DNA of 19,135 nt, from NCBI GenBank assembly GCA_041598875.1, contig JBFHXP010000042.1, forward strand, positions 1 to 19,135, written 5' to 3'. This DNA comes from JAKITW01 sp041598875. GTDB taxonomy: Bacteria > Desulfobacterota > Desulfobulbia > Desulfobulbales > BM004. Position 1 is the first letter of the stretch. Each line of letters opens with the position of its first letter. The notes beneath the pieces were generated by a model. That model did no database searches. It was not told the origin of the DNA and was given only the letters and a program-made list of their open reading frames with translations. This document shows positions 1-8,432 of this stretch, piece after piece. The position numbers were made by a program, and so were the translations under genes.

Positions 1-25
1 ATATGGTTGCCCGGCAGCGGTACGT

Positions 26-1669
26 TCATGTGGGGTTTCCCTGTTCTTGATTTTCACCAACCAGCTTGCTGTTTTTCAGCAGTGCCCAGCCCAGGGGATC
101 CCGCTCCGGCGCACCCCGGTTTTTCTCCCGCTGGTCGCTGAAATGAGCAAGGAGCCGGGTGGCAAGCACCTTGCCCAGCTGCACCCCTTCCTGATCAAAG
201 GAGTTGATGTTCCAGATAAAGCCCTGAAAAACGATCTTTGCCTCATAGAGGGCGAGAAGCGAGCCCATGGTATAGGGGGTCAGCCGGTCGGCCAGGATCA
301 TCGAGCTGGGCCGGTTTCCAGGGAATTTTTTATTGGGGTTGTCATTCTCCTGGCCAATGGCCAGGGCCAGGGACTGGGCCATGAGATTGGCCAGGAGTTT
401 CTCCTGGGAGCTGGTTCCCTGGATGACCAGATCCTCGCCGTACTGGCTCCGGCGGAAGCCGATGAACTCCACCGGCACCACCGTGGTCCCCTGGTGGATC
501 AGCTGGTAAAAGGCGTGCTGGCCGTTGGTGCCCGGCTCACCCCAGAGGATCGGGCCGGTTTTATAGGAAACAGACTCCCCGTTTTGGGTCACGGATTTGC
601 CGTTGCTCTCCATGTCGCATTGCTGGAGATGGGCGGCAAAACGGATCAATGCCTGGCTGTAAGGGAGAATTGCCAGGGTGTCATGCCCTAGGAAGTTGCG
701 GTTCCAGATGCCGAGCATTGCCAGCAGGAGGGGCAGGTTTTTTTTCACCTCCCGCTCCTCCGCCGCCATGTCCATATCATGGGCGCCTCTGAGGAATTCC
801 ATCACCGCATCATGGCCCAGGGCAAAGCCGAGCATCACCAGGCCGACCATGGAGGTCGCGCTGTAGCGGCCGCCGATATAGTCAAACATGTAAAAGGTGC
901 GGAGATAGCGGGCCGGATTGTCCATCGGGCTCCCCTGGCCGGTGACCGCGATGAAATGGTTGCCCGGATCAAGGCCTGCCCCTTTGTACGCCGCCCGGAC
1001 CAGTTCCTCATTGGTCAGGGTCTCCAGGGTGGTGCCGCTCTTGGAGACAATGGTGACCAGGGTCTGGGAAAGATCGAGACCATGAAGAACCGCGGCCGCA
1101 TCATCGGGATCAACATTGGAGATGAAGTGGACCCGGCGGCCGCTTTTACGATAGGCGGCCAGGGCGAGAAAGACCGCCCGGGGCCCCAGGTCAGAGCCGC
1201 CGATGCCCACATGGACCAGATCGGTAAAGGGCTGGCCCCTTAAATTGGCGCATTCCCCGGAATCAAGCTGTTTGAGAAATATCTCCAACTTGTCCAGCTC
1301 GGTTCTCGCCTGGGCAGTGGCCTCGGGCGCAGAGGGATTTTTCCTGAACAGATCGCGGCCCGCGGTATGGAGCACCTGGCGCTCCTCGCTGGCAAACCCC
1401 TTGATCCGGTTGATGACCGCGCCCTCTTTCATCTCCATGAACCGGGTCACCGCATTGCCCTGCACAGCCAACTGCTCCAGGGCATCGAGCACCGGATCAT
1501 CGACCCGCTGCATGGCATAATGGAGTTCAAGCCCCGCCTGGCGACAGACATAGCGGCCGAGCCGTTCCCCGTTGACCGCATCGGGACCGGTCAGATCAAA
1601 GGGGGTGGCGGCACGTTCCGTCAGGGTTTGGAAGGCGGGCAGGTCGTTGAGATTTTTATCCACTCCCAT
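26..1669 (-). CDS. pgi: Glucose-6-phosphate isomerase
   Basis: Cytoplasmic enzyme interconverting glucose 6-phosphate and fructose 6-phosphate in glycolysis and gluconeogenesis. The 547-residue length matches the long bacterial Pgi family (about 550). Visible family features are the sugar-phosphate-binding stretch HVGIGGSDLG (about residues 153-162), SKSGTT (209-214), YIGGRYS (264-270), the catalytic Glu in ESNGK (E354), the catalytic His in GQHAFYQL (H385) and the C-terminal signature FDQEGVQLGK with its active-site Lys (K500). The ATG is preceded by a very strong ribosome binding site, AGGAGG, about five bases away, which fixes the start. It is the last gene of the M16 protease-rpe-pgi run, 48 bases after rpe, so it is probably co-transcribed with both. 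Nothing is truncated; the stop lies just inside the left edge of the window. Identification is secure. Confidence 0.97.
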   Translation of the reverse strand: MGVDKNLNDLPAFQTLTERAATPFDLTGPDAVNGERLGRYVCRQAGLELHYAMQRVDDPVLDALEQLAVQGNAVTRFMEMKEGAVINRIKGFASEERQVLHTAGRDLFRKNPSAPEATAQARTELDKLEIFLKQLDSGECANLRGQPFTDLVHVGIGGSDLGPRAVFLALAAYRKSGRRVHFISNVDPDDAAAVLHGLDLSQTLVTIVSKSGTTLETLTNEELVRAAYKGAGLDPGNHFIAVTGQGSPMDNPARYLRTFYMFDYIGGRYSATSMVGLVMLGFALGHDAVMEFLRGAHDMDMAAEEREVKKNLPLLLAMLGIWNRNFLGHDTLAILPYSQALIRFAAHLQQCDMESNGKSVTQNGESVSYKTGPILWGEPGTNGQHAFYQLIHQGTTVVPVEFIGFRRSQYGEDLVIQGTSSQEKLLANLMAQSLALAIGQENDNPNKKFPGNRPSSMILADRLTPYTMGSLLALYEAKIVFQGFIWNINSFDQEGVQLGKVLATRLLAHFSDQREKNRGAPERDPLGWALLKNSKLVGENQEQGNPT

Positions 1670-1717
1670 AACTCCCTCCTGGCTCGCTTACGTTATGATT
1701 CTGTGTTCCAGTGGCAA

Positions 1718-2392
1718 TCAGCCATTGTCGGCGATATCACGCATTGTCTTTATCGCTGCAGCGTAATCGGGCTGGTTGTAAACCGCGGAGCCGGCCACAA
1801 AGATATTGGCCCCGGCACCCGCCACCTCGGCGATGGTTGCCGGGGAGACCCCGCCGTCGACCTCAATGGCCACGGAGAGACCGCGTTTGGTGATCATCTT
1901 TTTGAGCTGCCTGATCTTGTCCACTGCCGAGGGAATAAAGGACTGGCCCCCGAAACCGGGATTGACGCTCATCAGCATCACCAGGTCCAGATCATCCAGG
2001 ATGACATCAAGCGAGCTGAGCGGGGTTGCCGGGTTGAGCACGGCACCCGCCTTTTTCCCAAGTTCACGGATTGTGGCAATGGTCCGGTGGAGATGATGGC
2101 AGACCTCGACATGGACGGTGATCCAGTCGGCGCCGGCAGCGGCAAACTCTTCAATATACCGGTCCGGGTTACTGATCATCAGGTGGACGTCCAGGGGCAG
2201 GTCGGTGACCGCGCGCGCCGCCTTGACCACCAGCGGGCCGATGGTGATATTGGGCACAAAATGGCCGTCCATCACGTCGATGTGGATGACATCGGCGCCG
2301 GCAGCGGCCACCGCCCTGATCTCATCACCCAACCGGGAAAAATCAGCCGACAGAATCGACGGCGCAATCATGTTCTTGTTACAGAGATCCAT
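1718..2392 (-). CDS. rpe: Ribulose-phosphate 3-epimerase
   Basis: Interconverts D-ribulose 5-phosphate and D-xylulose 5-phosphate in the pentose phosphate pathway. The 224-residue protein is a complete (beta/alpha)8 barrel of usual family length. Visible motifs are APSILSADF (10-18), HIDVMDGHFVPN (37-48) with metal ligand H37 and catalytic/metal D39, DVHLM with metal ligand H70, the phosphate-gripping loop VNPGFGGQ (143-150), and EVDGGV with the second catalytic Asp D179. The first ATG has an AAGGAAAAGG ribosome binding site; the internal Met8, closer to the usual Rpe N-terminus, has none, so the longer start is preferred. It begins nine bases after the M16 protease stop and is followed by pgi, so operonic expression is likely. 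Pairing rpe with pgi groups two sugar-phosphate isomerisation steps. Confidence 0.97.
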   Translation of the reverse strand: MDLCNKNMIAPSILSADFSRLGDEIRAVAAAGADVIHIDVMDGHFVPNITIGPLVVKAARAVTDLPLDVHLMISNPDRYIEEFAAAGADWITVHVEVCHHLHRTIATIRELGKKAGAVLNPATPLSSLDVILDDLDLVMLMSVNPGFGGQSFIPSAVDKIRQLKKMITKRGLSVAIEVDGGVSPATIAEVAGAGANIFVAGSAVYNQPDYAAAIKTMRDIADNG

Positions 2393-2401
2393 ACCTTTTC
2401 C

Positions 2402-5119
2402 TTACCAGGGTTGAGGGGTGTTTTTTTCAGAGGAGGCAGCGCCCACCTCGACCATCACATATCTTTCAGGAAGAATATACCTCTTTGCAATAGCCAGAAT
2501 CTGCGCCCGGTCCACCTTGGTGATTTCCTCGATGTAGCGGTTGCCGTAGTCCTGGCCCAACCCATAGGTTTCGTTTAAGGCCATATCAAGGGCCTGGGCG
2601 CTGTGGGTCTGCATGCCCAGCTCATACTGGCTGATCAGGATACTCTTTGCCCGTTCAAGTTCCTCCGGGCTGACCTCTTCCTCCTGCACCCGGCGGAGCT
2701 CTTCCCAGATACCGGCCAGGGCCTGATCCCTCTTGTCCGGGCTGGTGCCGATATAGATTCCGAAGGCGCCGGTATCTAGACCGAGAAGGGAAAAGGAGGA
2801 GAGGCTGTAGGCCAGGCTCTGCTTGTCTCTGAGCTCGATAAAGAGCCGCCCGCTCTGGCCGGAAAGAATGGTGTCGAGAAGCTCGAGGCCGAAACGGTCG
2901 GGGTTCGACAGGGTGGTGCCGACAAAACCTATGATCAGGTGGACCTGTTCCTTGTCCCGGTTGATGGTGACCACCTTGGGCTCGGCCGGAGGCTCCGGGG
3001 GGAGGAGGCCCTCGGCAATGGCGCCTGTCGAACCGGCTTCCACCGGCGCCTTCCAGTCGCCGAACAGGGCTTTCACCTTTGCGAGGATAACCTCCGCCTC
3101 CACTGCGCCGGAAATCGCGAGAACAAGCTGGTCCGGCCGGCTGTGGCGGCTGTAGAAATCCCGGAGCCCGGTGGCGCTGCTGCTCCGGAAAACCGCCTCC
3201 GATCCAATGGAGTTCAGCCCATAGGGATGGCTGTTGAACAGCAGGGAATTGAACTCCTTGAATGCCAGGGCGGTAAGCGAATCATCCTGCTGCTTGAGTT
3301 GGGCAAGGAGCTCGGACCGGATTTTTTCCGCCTCCTCCTCGGAAAACAAGGGGGTGCGGAGCACGTCGCGGATCAGAACAAGGGCTGGCTCGGTAAACCG
3401 GGCAAGAAAATCCCCTTTCAGGCCAAAGGTATTCTTGCCGTTAAACCCGGAAAGCGAGCCGGCCATGTCCGCCACGGCCACGGCCAATTCCCGGGCGCTC
3501 ATGGTCTCGGTGCCCTTGACCAGCAATTCGCTTGCAAAGGCAAAGGTACCGTTGGTGGCCGGGGTCTCAAAACGAAGGCCGCCGGGAAACACCGCCCGGA
3601 TGCCCACCGTGGGCACGGTGGGATCCTCGCGCACCAGAAGGGTGATGCCGTTATCCAGTTTGAACCGGTGCATTCCCGAGAGATAGCTGTCGGTGACCAG
3701 GGTGTGGTCCTGAATGGCCGAGGCCTCGGCCCGGGCAATGAGCGCTTCCAGCTCTCCCTGCTCAAGGGCAAAGTCATCCTTTTCCGGAATCAGAAAACCG
3801 GCGGTGACCTGACTTGCCTGGAAATAGCTGCGCGCCACCCGGATGATGTCCTTGCCGGTCACGTTCCGCACCTTGGCCAGGTACTCCGTCTCCCGCGGAT
3901 CTCCGGCCAGAAACTCAAAAGAGCCCAGGGTCCGGGCCTGGCCCTCCACCCGCTCCAGGTTAAAGACAAAATCACTCTCCAGATTATGCTTTGCCCGCTC
4001 GAGCTCCTTTTCGGTCACTGGAAAATGTTTGAGCCGGAAGAGTTGGGCCAGGGTCTCTTCCAGGGCGGAGACCATTTTATCCCGGTCAACAACCGCGCTC
4101 ACCTCGAACACCCCCGGGTCATGGGGAGTGAATGCCGAGCCATGGATACTGTAAACCATCTGCTTTTCATCACGCAGCACCCGATAGAGGCGCGAGGCCT
4201 CGCCCTGGCCCACGATCTGGGCCAATACATCGAGTACCGGGGTGTCGGGGCTTGCGAACCGGCTGATCGGAATGGCCACCGCCATCTGCGGCTGGTTGAT
4301 ATCCGCCTTCACCGTAAAAGACGCGGGCCTTTCCCGCACAGGCTCTGCCGGCAGCGTCGGGGCCTTGCCTTCGCTCCGGGACAATTTGCCCATCAACTCA
4401 TTGACCCGCGTGACCACCTCACCGGCCTCGACATCACCGACCACGACCACCGTAAAATTGTCCGGATGATAATGGGTGTTCATATAGGAAAGAATATCAT
4501 CGCGGGTGATCGCGGAGATGGTTTCCACCGATCCGATCACCGGCCGCCGGTACGGATGCACCTGATAGGCCTCGGCCATGAGTTCCTGAAACAGGCGGAT
4601 ATCGGGGCGGTCATTGCGCATCCCCACCTCTTCCAGCACCACCTTTTTCTCCCGCTCCAGCTCCTCGGGGTCAAAGGTTGAGTTGAGCACCGCATCGGTC
4701 AGCACCTCGAGGGACATTTCCCAGTGGCGGGCGGAAAGGGTCGCATGGTAGACCGTATACTCGTAGGAGGTATAGGCATTGATCCGGCCGCCGGCGCTCT
4801 CCACCATTTCCGCCAGCTTGCCCGGGCCGTGGGTCGGGGTTCCCTTGAAGATCATGTGCTCGATGACATGGGTGATTCCCGCCTCCTGGGGCTCTTCATA
4901 GACACTGCCCGCCTTGACCCAGATCTGCACGGTCGCGACCTTGGTGCCCGGGGTTTCCTTGACTATGGTGGTCAGTCCGTTCTGTAACTTCTTTTTGAAA
5001 AGATGCGGGGCCAGTTCCCGGGCCGGGGCGTTACTGTTCATAATCAACACCATCAAGGGTATGAGAAAAAAGACCAGGGAAAGGGTCTGTCGCCTTTTTT
5101 CAGTATGTTGTCGGTTCAT
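2402..5119 (-). CDS. Secreted two-domain M16 (pitrilysin-family) zinc peptidase
   Basis: A 905-residue zinc metalloprotease of the M16 family, probably exported to the periplasm. Residues 1-34 form a signal peptide: basic KRR at 8-10, a hydrophobic core of about 16 residues, then a probable cut after NSNAPA. The first M16 domain carries the inverted zinc motif HVIEH (84-88) and the downstream acidic ligand in VVLEE (about 164), so it should be catalytic. A second M16 domain occupies roughly residues 460-890; where the motif should be it reads NGTFAFASELL, so it lacks zinc ligands and should be the non-catalytic half. It keeps the typical SLAYSLSSF segment. The open frame extends about 1,080 bases further upstream, antisense to mtaD, but the ATG at 5119 has a GGAG ribosome binding site and is followed at once by the signal peptide, so it is the true start. 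First gene of an operon with rpe and pgi. The substrate is not predictable. Confidence 0.93.
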   Translation of the reverse strand: MNRQHTEKRRQTLSLVFFLIPLMVLIMNSNAPARELAPHLFKKKLQNGLTTIVKETPGTKVATVQIWVKAGSVYEEPQEAGITHVIEHMIFKGTPTHGPGKLAEMVESAGGRINAYTSYEYTVYHATLSARHWEMSLEVLTDAVLNSTFDPEELEREKKVVLEEVGMRNDRPDIRLFQELMAEAYQVHPYRRPVIGSVETISAITRDDILSYMNTHYHPDNFTVVVVGDVEAGEVVTRVNELMGKLSRSEGKAPTLPAEPVRERPASFTVKADINQPQMAVAIPISRFASPDTPVLDVLAQIVGQGEASRLYRVLRDEKQMVYSIHGSAFTPHDPGVFEVSAVVDRDKMVSALEETLAQLFRLKHFPVTEKELERAKHNLESDFVFNLERVEGQARTLGSFEFLAGDPRETEYLAKVRNVTGKDIIRVARSYFQASQVTAGFLIPEKDDFALEQGELEALIARAEASAIQDHTLVTDSYLSGMHRFKLDNGITLLVREDPTVPTVGIRAVFPGGLRFETPATNGTFAFASELLVKGTETMSARELAVAVADMAGSLSGFNGKNTFGLKGDFLARFTEPALVLIRDVLRTPLFSEEEAEKIRSELLAQLKQQDDSLTALAFKEFNSLLFNSHPYGLNSIGSEAVFRSSSATGLRDFYSRHSRPDQLVLAISGAVEAEVILAKVKALFGDWKAPVEAGSTGAIAEGLLPPEPPAEPKVVTINRDKEQVHLIIGFVGTTLSNPDRFGLELLDTILSGQSGRLFIELRDKQSLAYSLSSFSLLGLDTGAFGIYIGTSPDKRDQALAGIWEELRRVQEEEVSPEELERAKSILISQYELGMQTHSAQALDMALNETYGLGQDYGNRYIEEITKVDRAQILAIAKRYILPERYVMVEVGAASSEKNTPQPW

Positions 5120-5237
5120 GGAAAACTCCAAAATATCCTCACCTGTTGCGCTGAAAACCCTGCACACTCTCCAGCGCGCTTTTATTGCTGCTTCCGCTGC
5201 CCTTTTTCCTCTTGCCATATCCGGAAAAAGGACATTG

Positions 5238-5243
5238 ATTATA
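5238..5243 (-). promoter_or_regulatory. Possible -10 box for the M16 protease-rpe-pgi operon
   Basis: On the minus strand this reads TATAAT, a perfect -10 hexamer, 119 bases before the protease start. No convincing -35 hexamer sits 16-18 bases upstream, so this is a weak call. The 276-base gap between the protease and mtaD must hold promoters in both directions. Confidence 0.25.
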
Positions 5244-5338
5244 GCCGTCACCGATGAACAAACACCAGCAAAAAGGTTGAGCAGAACAAGAGAAATCGAG
5301 CTGCCCGCGGAAATTACGGTGTTGCCGCCACTGCCGAT

Positions 5339-5397
5339 ATGGTAGTGTTTCAATTCAAAAATTATCAGAAATACCCACGAACCAATGATACTACCAT
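5339..5397. repeat. 8-bp inverted repeat enclosing the mtaD start
   Basis: ATGGTAGT (5339-5346) and ACTACCAT (5390-5397) are perfect inverted repeats. In RNA the stem can extend by a G-U and a U-A pair. The right arm includes the first two bases of the proposed mtaD start codon. It could be an operator or a translation-controlling hairpin; the function is inferred only from position. Confidence 0.4.
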
Positions 5398-6730
5398 GAC
5401 TTGCCCCGCTGTCAAAGACGATATCCTGATCATCAACGTGACCATACTCCCCCGGGCGGACCGCCGGGAAGGGATGGAAAAAAATTCTTTTGTCCGGATT
5501 CAGGGAAACCTGATCAGTGAAACCGGCCCGATGTCCGCCCTGCCCCCTGGAATTCACTGCGAAAAAATCATAGACGGCCGCAACAGGCTTCTCATGCCCG
5601 GCCTGGTCAATGTCCATACCCATGCGGCCATGACCCTGTTCCGGGGGCTTGCCGATGATCTGCCACTCATGACCTGGCTCCATGAACACATCTTTCCCGC
5701 AGAGGCGCAACACGTCTCCCCGGAGATGGTCTACTGGTGCTCGCGCCTGGCCGCCCAGGAGATGATCCGGGCCGGCATAACCTGCGCGGCGGATGGCTAC
5801 TTCCATGAAGATGAGGCGGCCCGGGCCTTTTGCGAAACCGGGCTTCGCGGGGTGATGGCCCAGGGGATTGTTGATTTTCCCGCCCCCGGAGTTGCCGACC
5901 CCGGCGAGAATGTCCGGCACGCCGGCCGATTCATTGATGGCTGGCAGACCGTAAATGAACTGATCACCCCGGCGCTCTTCTGCCACTCCCCCTATGTCTG
6001 TTCCGCGAAAACCCTGGTTGCGGCCAAGGAGGTGGCCCGGGAAAAAAAGGCGCTTTTTTTCATCCACGTGGCCGAGACCCGGGACGAGGTGCAGCAGAGC
6101 CTCCTGGAACACGGGGTGTCGCCGGTCCGCTATCTCGCCGATCTCGGGATCCTTGATTGTGACACGGTCTGCGTCCACTGTGTCTGGCTCGATGATCATG
6201 ACCGGGAAATCCTTGCCGCCAGCGGGGCCTCTGTCGCGCTCTGCACGGCCAGCAACATGAAACTCGCCTCAGGGGTCGCCCAGGTGCGGAAGATGCTCGA
6301 TCTGCGGATCCCCGTCGGCCTTGGCACCGACGGCTGCGCCAGCAACAACACCCTGGACTTATTCCAGGAAATGAACCTCACCGCCAAACTCCACAAGGTC
6401 CATGCCCTGGACCCCACCGTCCTGCCGGCCCGCACCCTTCTCGATATCGCCACCCGGGGCGGGGCCAGGGTCCTGGGGATGGAGGAGAGCCTTGGCACGG
6501 TCCAGCCCGGGAAAAAGGCGGACCTTATTCTGCTGGACCTCGACCAGCCGCACCTCACCCCATTGTACAGTGAAGACCTCCTGGTCTACGGGGCCAGGGG
6601 CGCGGATGTGGAAACCGTGATCATCAACGGCCAGGTGGTGATGGAAGGGCGTCGGTTCCAGCTGATTGACCAGCAGGAGGCAATACACCGGGTGAGAGAA
6701 ATGGCGGCCCGTCTCAGAGGAGCCATTTGA
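5396..6730 (+). CDS. mtaD: 5-methylthioadenosine / S-adenosylhomocysteine deaminase
   Basis: Amidohydrolase-superfamily enzyme of the MTA/SAH deaminase type, which converts SAH to S-inosylhomocysteine and MTA to methylthioinosine, removing methyltransferase by-products. The 444-residue protein shows the metal motif HTH (H74, H76) followed by AAMTLFRGLADDLPL, the substrate-loop signature CHSPYVCS (196-203), HVAE with metal His H224 and Glu E227, the second His of VHC (H261), and the metal Asp in LGTDGCASNN (D312). These match the Thermotoga TM0936-type enzyme closely. The start chosen (MTCPAVKDD) keeps the N-terminal strand DILIINVTIL. An in-frame ATG at 5339 is also possible, and neither has a clear ribosome binding site; an ATG at 5474 would delete that strand. 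It is divergent from the M16 protease, and its last 17 bases overlap the end of the convergent VTT gene. Exact substrate preference cannot be read from sequence. Confidence 0.9.
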   Translation: MTCPAVKDDILIINVTILPRADRREGMEKNSFVRIQGNLISETGPMSALPPGIHCEKIIDGRNRLLMPGLVNVHTHAAMTLFRGLADDLPLMTWLHEHIFPAEAQHVSPEMVYWCSRLAAQEMIRAGITCAADGYFHEDEAARAFCETGLRGVMAQGIVDFPAPGVADPGENVRHAGRFIDGWQTVNELITPALFCHSPYVCSAKTLVAAKEVAREKKALFFIHVAETRDEVQQSLLEHGVSPVRYLADLGILDCDTVCVHCVWLDDHDREILAASGASVALCTASNMKLASGVAQVRKMLDLRIPVGLGTDGCASNNTLDLFQEMNLTAKLHKVHALDPTVLPARTLLDIATRGGARVLGMEESLGTVQPGKKADLILLDLDQPHLTPLYSEDLLVYGARGADVETVIINGQVVMEGRRFQLIDQQEAIHRVREMAARLRGAI

Positions 6731-7355
6731 TCGCGAGAAAACCGCCGATCAGGAGGATGAAAAAGAGAATGGAAAGCAGGTTGAAATAGCGTTCGATAAA
6801 GGTCCGGACCGGGGCGCCGAAACGGTAGATAAAGGCTGCAACCAGAAAAAACCGGGCCGAACGGGAGAGCAGTGAAACCAGCATAAAGGTCGTAAAATCG
6901 ATGCGAAAGGCACCGGCGGTGATCGTAAAGAGCTTATAGGGCAGCGGGGTAAAACCGGCAGCGCCCACGGCCAGGGCATCGTATTGCTGGTAGAGTTCCC
7001 GGACCACTTCATACTTTTCGTGCAAGCCATACCAGTCAAGAATTCGCACCCCGATGGTATCCATGAACCCGAGGCCAAGACCATAGCCCAGGCCGCCGCC
7101 AATAACCGAACCCACGGCGCAGATCGTTGCATAGCGGAAGGATTTTTTCGGGGTGGCGATTGCCAGGGCAATGAGAAAGACATCGGGCGGAATCGGGAAA
7201 AAGGAAGATTCGGCCAGGGCAATCAGAAAGAGCGCCCACACCCCGTAGGGGGTCTGTATCCACACCAGGCACTGGTCATAGAGCCGGCGCAGCCACCCTT
7301 TTTTTGCCGCACCTCCCACACCGCCACCGGGATTTTTCACCTCTCCCTCAGTCAT
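6714..7355 (-). CDS. VTT-domain (YqaA/DedA-like) inner-membrane protein
   Basis: A 213-residue membrane protein of the VTT/SNARE-associated (DedA-like, YqaA) family. About five hydrophobic segments are visible, roughly at residues 38-67, 76-98, 126-150, 155-178 and 192-212. Family hallmarks are ESSFFPIPPDVFL (49-61), the glycine-rich GSVIGGGLGYGLG (82-94), GFTPLPYK (134-141) and the conserved Arg in SRSARF (164-169). Some DedA-family members are linked to membrane-lipid flipping or proton-motive homeostasis, but this subgroup has no settled role. The chosen ATG overlaps the pcm stop by eight bases; an ATG three codons earlier (7364), preceded by GGGGG, is an alternative. It is the last gene of the lipoprotein-pcm-VTT cluster and overlaps mtaD tail to tail. 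The family call is confident; the function is not. Confidence 0.87.
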   Translation of the reverse strand: MTEGEVKNPGGGVGGAAKKGWLRRLYDQCLVWIQTPYGVWALFLIALAESSFFPIPPDVFLIALAIATPKKSFRYATICAVGSVIGGGLGYGLGLGFMDTIGVRILDWYGLHEKYEVVRELYQQYDALAVGAAGFTPLPYKLFTITAGAFRIDFTTFMLVSLLSRSARFFLVAAFIYRFGAPVRTFIERYFNLLSILFFILLIGGFLAIKWLL

Positions 7356-8001
7356 TCCAACCATGAGCCCCCACAAGATCGACAAAACGCACTGCTTCAA
7401 TAACCGATTGGCTGACCGTACCGTCAACCTTTTTCACCACATAGAGATTCTGCATCGCCCGATCCCCCACGGGAATGACCAGGATGCCGGGATCGGCAAG
7501 CTGGGCGACCAGCGGTTCCGGGACCTTGGGCCCGCCGGCGGTGACCATGATCGCGTCAAAGGGGCTCGCGTCCGGCCATCCGGTTGTGCCGTCATCCAGA
7601 CGGGAGAGGATATTCAGGTAATGGAGCTGGTCAAAGGTTTTACGGGCACGGCTGAGAAGGGGCTCGATCCGCTCGATGGTATAGACCTTTTCACAGAGGC
7701 GGGAAAGGATCGCAGCCTGGTACCCCGACCCGGTGCCGATCTCAAGAACCCTCTCGGAACCGGTAAGACCCAGGGTCTGGGTCATCAGGGCGACAATATA
7801 GGGTTGGGAGATGGTCTGGCCACGGCCGATCGGCAGGGGATTGTCGCCATAGGCCTGGGCCCGCAGGGCATCTTCGACAAAAAGATGCCTGGGAACCTGC
7901 CCCATCGCCGCCAGGACCCTGGGATCGCGAATATTCCTGGGAACGAGTTGTTCGTGAACCATCCGTTCCCGGGCCTTTTCATAGGTATTCTCGAACCTCA
8001 C
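7348..8001 (-). CDS. pcm: Protein-L-isoaspartate O-methyltransferase
   Basis: SAM-dependent methyltransferase that starts repair of isoaspartyl residues in aged proteins; it normally acts in the cytoplasm. The 217-residue protein has the family block PIGRGQTISQPYIVALMT, the SAM-binding motif I LEIGTGSGYQAAIL, post-I YTIERIEPL, motif II PFDAIMVTAGGP and the C-terminal EAVRFVDLVG. The start is a GTG whose first bases overlap the stop of the upstream lipoprotein gene (GTGA), a classic translational-coupling arrangement. An ATG 13 codons downstream (7962) with a GGGA ribosome binding site is an alternative and would give a protein nearer the E. coli length. Its own product, S-adenosylhomocysteine, is a substrate type for the nearby mtaD enzyme, but the two genes converge and the functional link is only suggestive. 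Confidence 0.95.
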   Translation of the reverse strand: MRFENTYEKARERMVHEQLVPRNIRDPRVLAAMGQVPRHLFVEDALRAQAYGDNPLPIGRGQTISQPYIVALMTQTLGLTGSERVLEIGTGSGYQAAILSRLCEKVYTIERIEPLLSRARKTFDQLHYLNILSRLDDGTTGWPDASPFDAIMVTAGGPKVPEPLVAQLADPGILVIPVGDRAMQNLYVVKKVDGTVSQSVIEAVRFVDLVGAHGWND

Positions 8002-8408
8002 TCCTTTTTCTCGCCTTCCGCGGGACCATCATTTTCCGTCCCGATCTCCTCCTCGTTAAATCGTCGATAGACGCAGGAGGAGACCGTTTCCCCGGAAAAA
8101 CTGACGTTTACCATATCGTAATTTTCCGTCCCGAGCTTAGGGCCTATGTACGGGGTCTTTCGCAGGGTGCTCTTCTTTGTGTCCGTGTAGATCCACACCT
8201 CTTCGCCGTTTTCAACGGCCCGCCGCTCATCGGGTTCGCCGAGATAGGCGAGCACATCGGATTTTGTCGCCTGGCCGGGAACGATCAGCGCCGCGTCGGA
8301 GACCAGGTGACGAACCGGTTCACGGTAAAAGAGGGAGCAGCCGGAGAGGACCAGGACAAAAATGACAAGAACAGTGGTCCGCAGCCCTGGATGAATATGT
8401 AGCGCCAT
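7998..8408 (-). CDS. BamE/SmpA-like outer-membrane lipoprotein
   Basis: A 136-residue predicted lipoprotein. The N-terminus MALHIHPGLR is followed by a hydrophobic stretch (11-22) and a textbook lipobox, LSGC, with the lipidated Cys at 24. The mature part contains GQATKSDVLAYLGEPDERR and GEEVWIYTD, a pattern typical of the small BamE/SmpA/OmlA-like fold, then a Glu/Lys-rich tail. In-frame Met codons upstream exist, but the ATG used here has a GGGAG ribosome binding site seven bases away and leads directly into the signal peptide. It is first in an overlapping cluster with pcm and a VTT protein. BamE proper serves in the outer-membrane protein assembly complex; similarity here is at fold level, so membership of that complex is not established. 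Confidence 0.82.
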   Translation of the reverse strand: MALHIHPGLRTTVLVIFVLVLSGCSLFYREPVRHLVSDAALIVPGQATKSDVLAYLGEPDERRAVENGEEVWIYTDTKKSTLRKTPYIGPKLGTENYDMVNVSFSGETVSSCVYRRFNEEEIGTENDGPAEGEKKE

Positions 8409-8432
8409 GGGGATTCTCCCGGAAAAATAGTG

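Noticed and set aside
1367..2578. A 403-residue plus-strand open frame antisense to pgi and rpe
   Set aside because: It spans two well-identified genes and their gap; the composition and lack of recognisable motifs fit a shadow frame.
2939..4681. A 580-residue plus-strand open frame antisense to the M16 protease
   Set aside because: It is a shadow of a GC-rich gene with strong third-position bias; the opposite strand encodes a clear protease with conserved motifs.
5120..6199. A 1,265-residue minus-strand open frame that would extend the M16 protease far upstream, antisense to mtaD
   Set aside because: The extension mirrors conserved mtaD codons, matches no family, and the ATG at 5119 has a ribosome binding site followed by a signal peptide.
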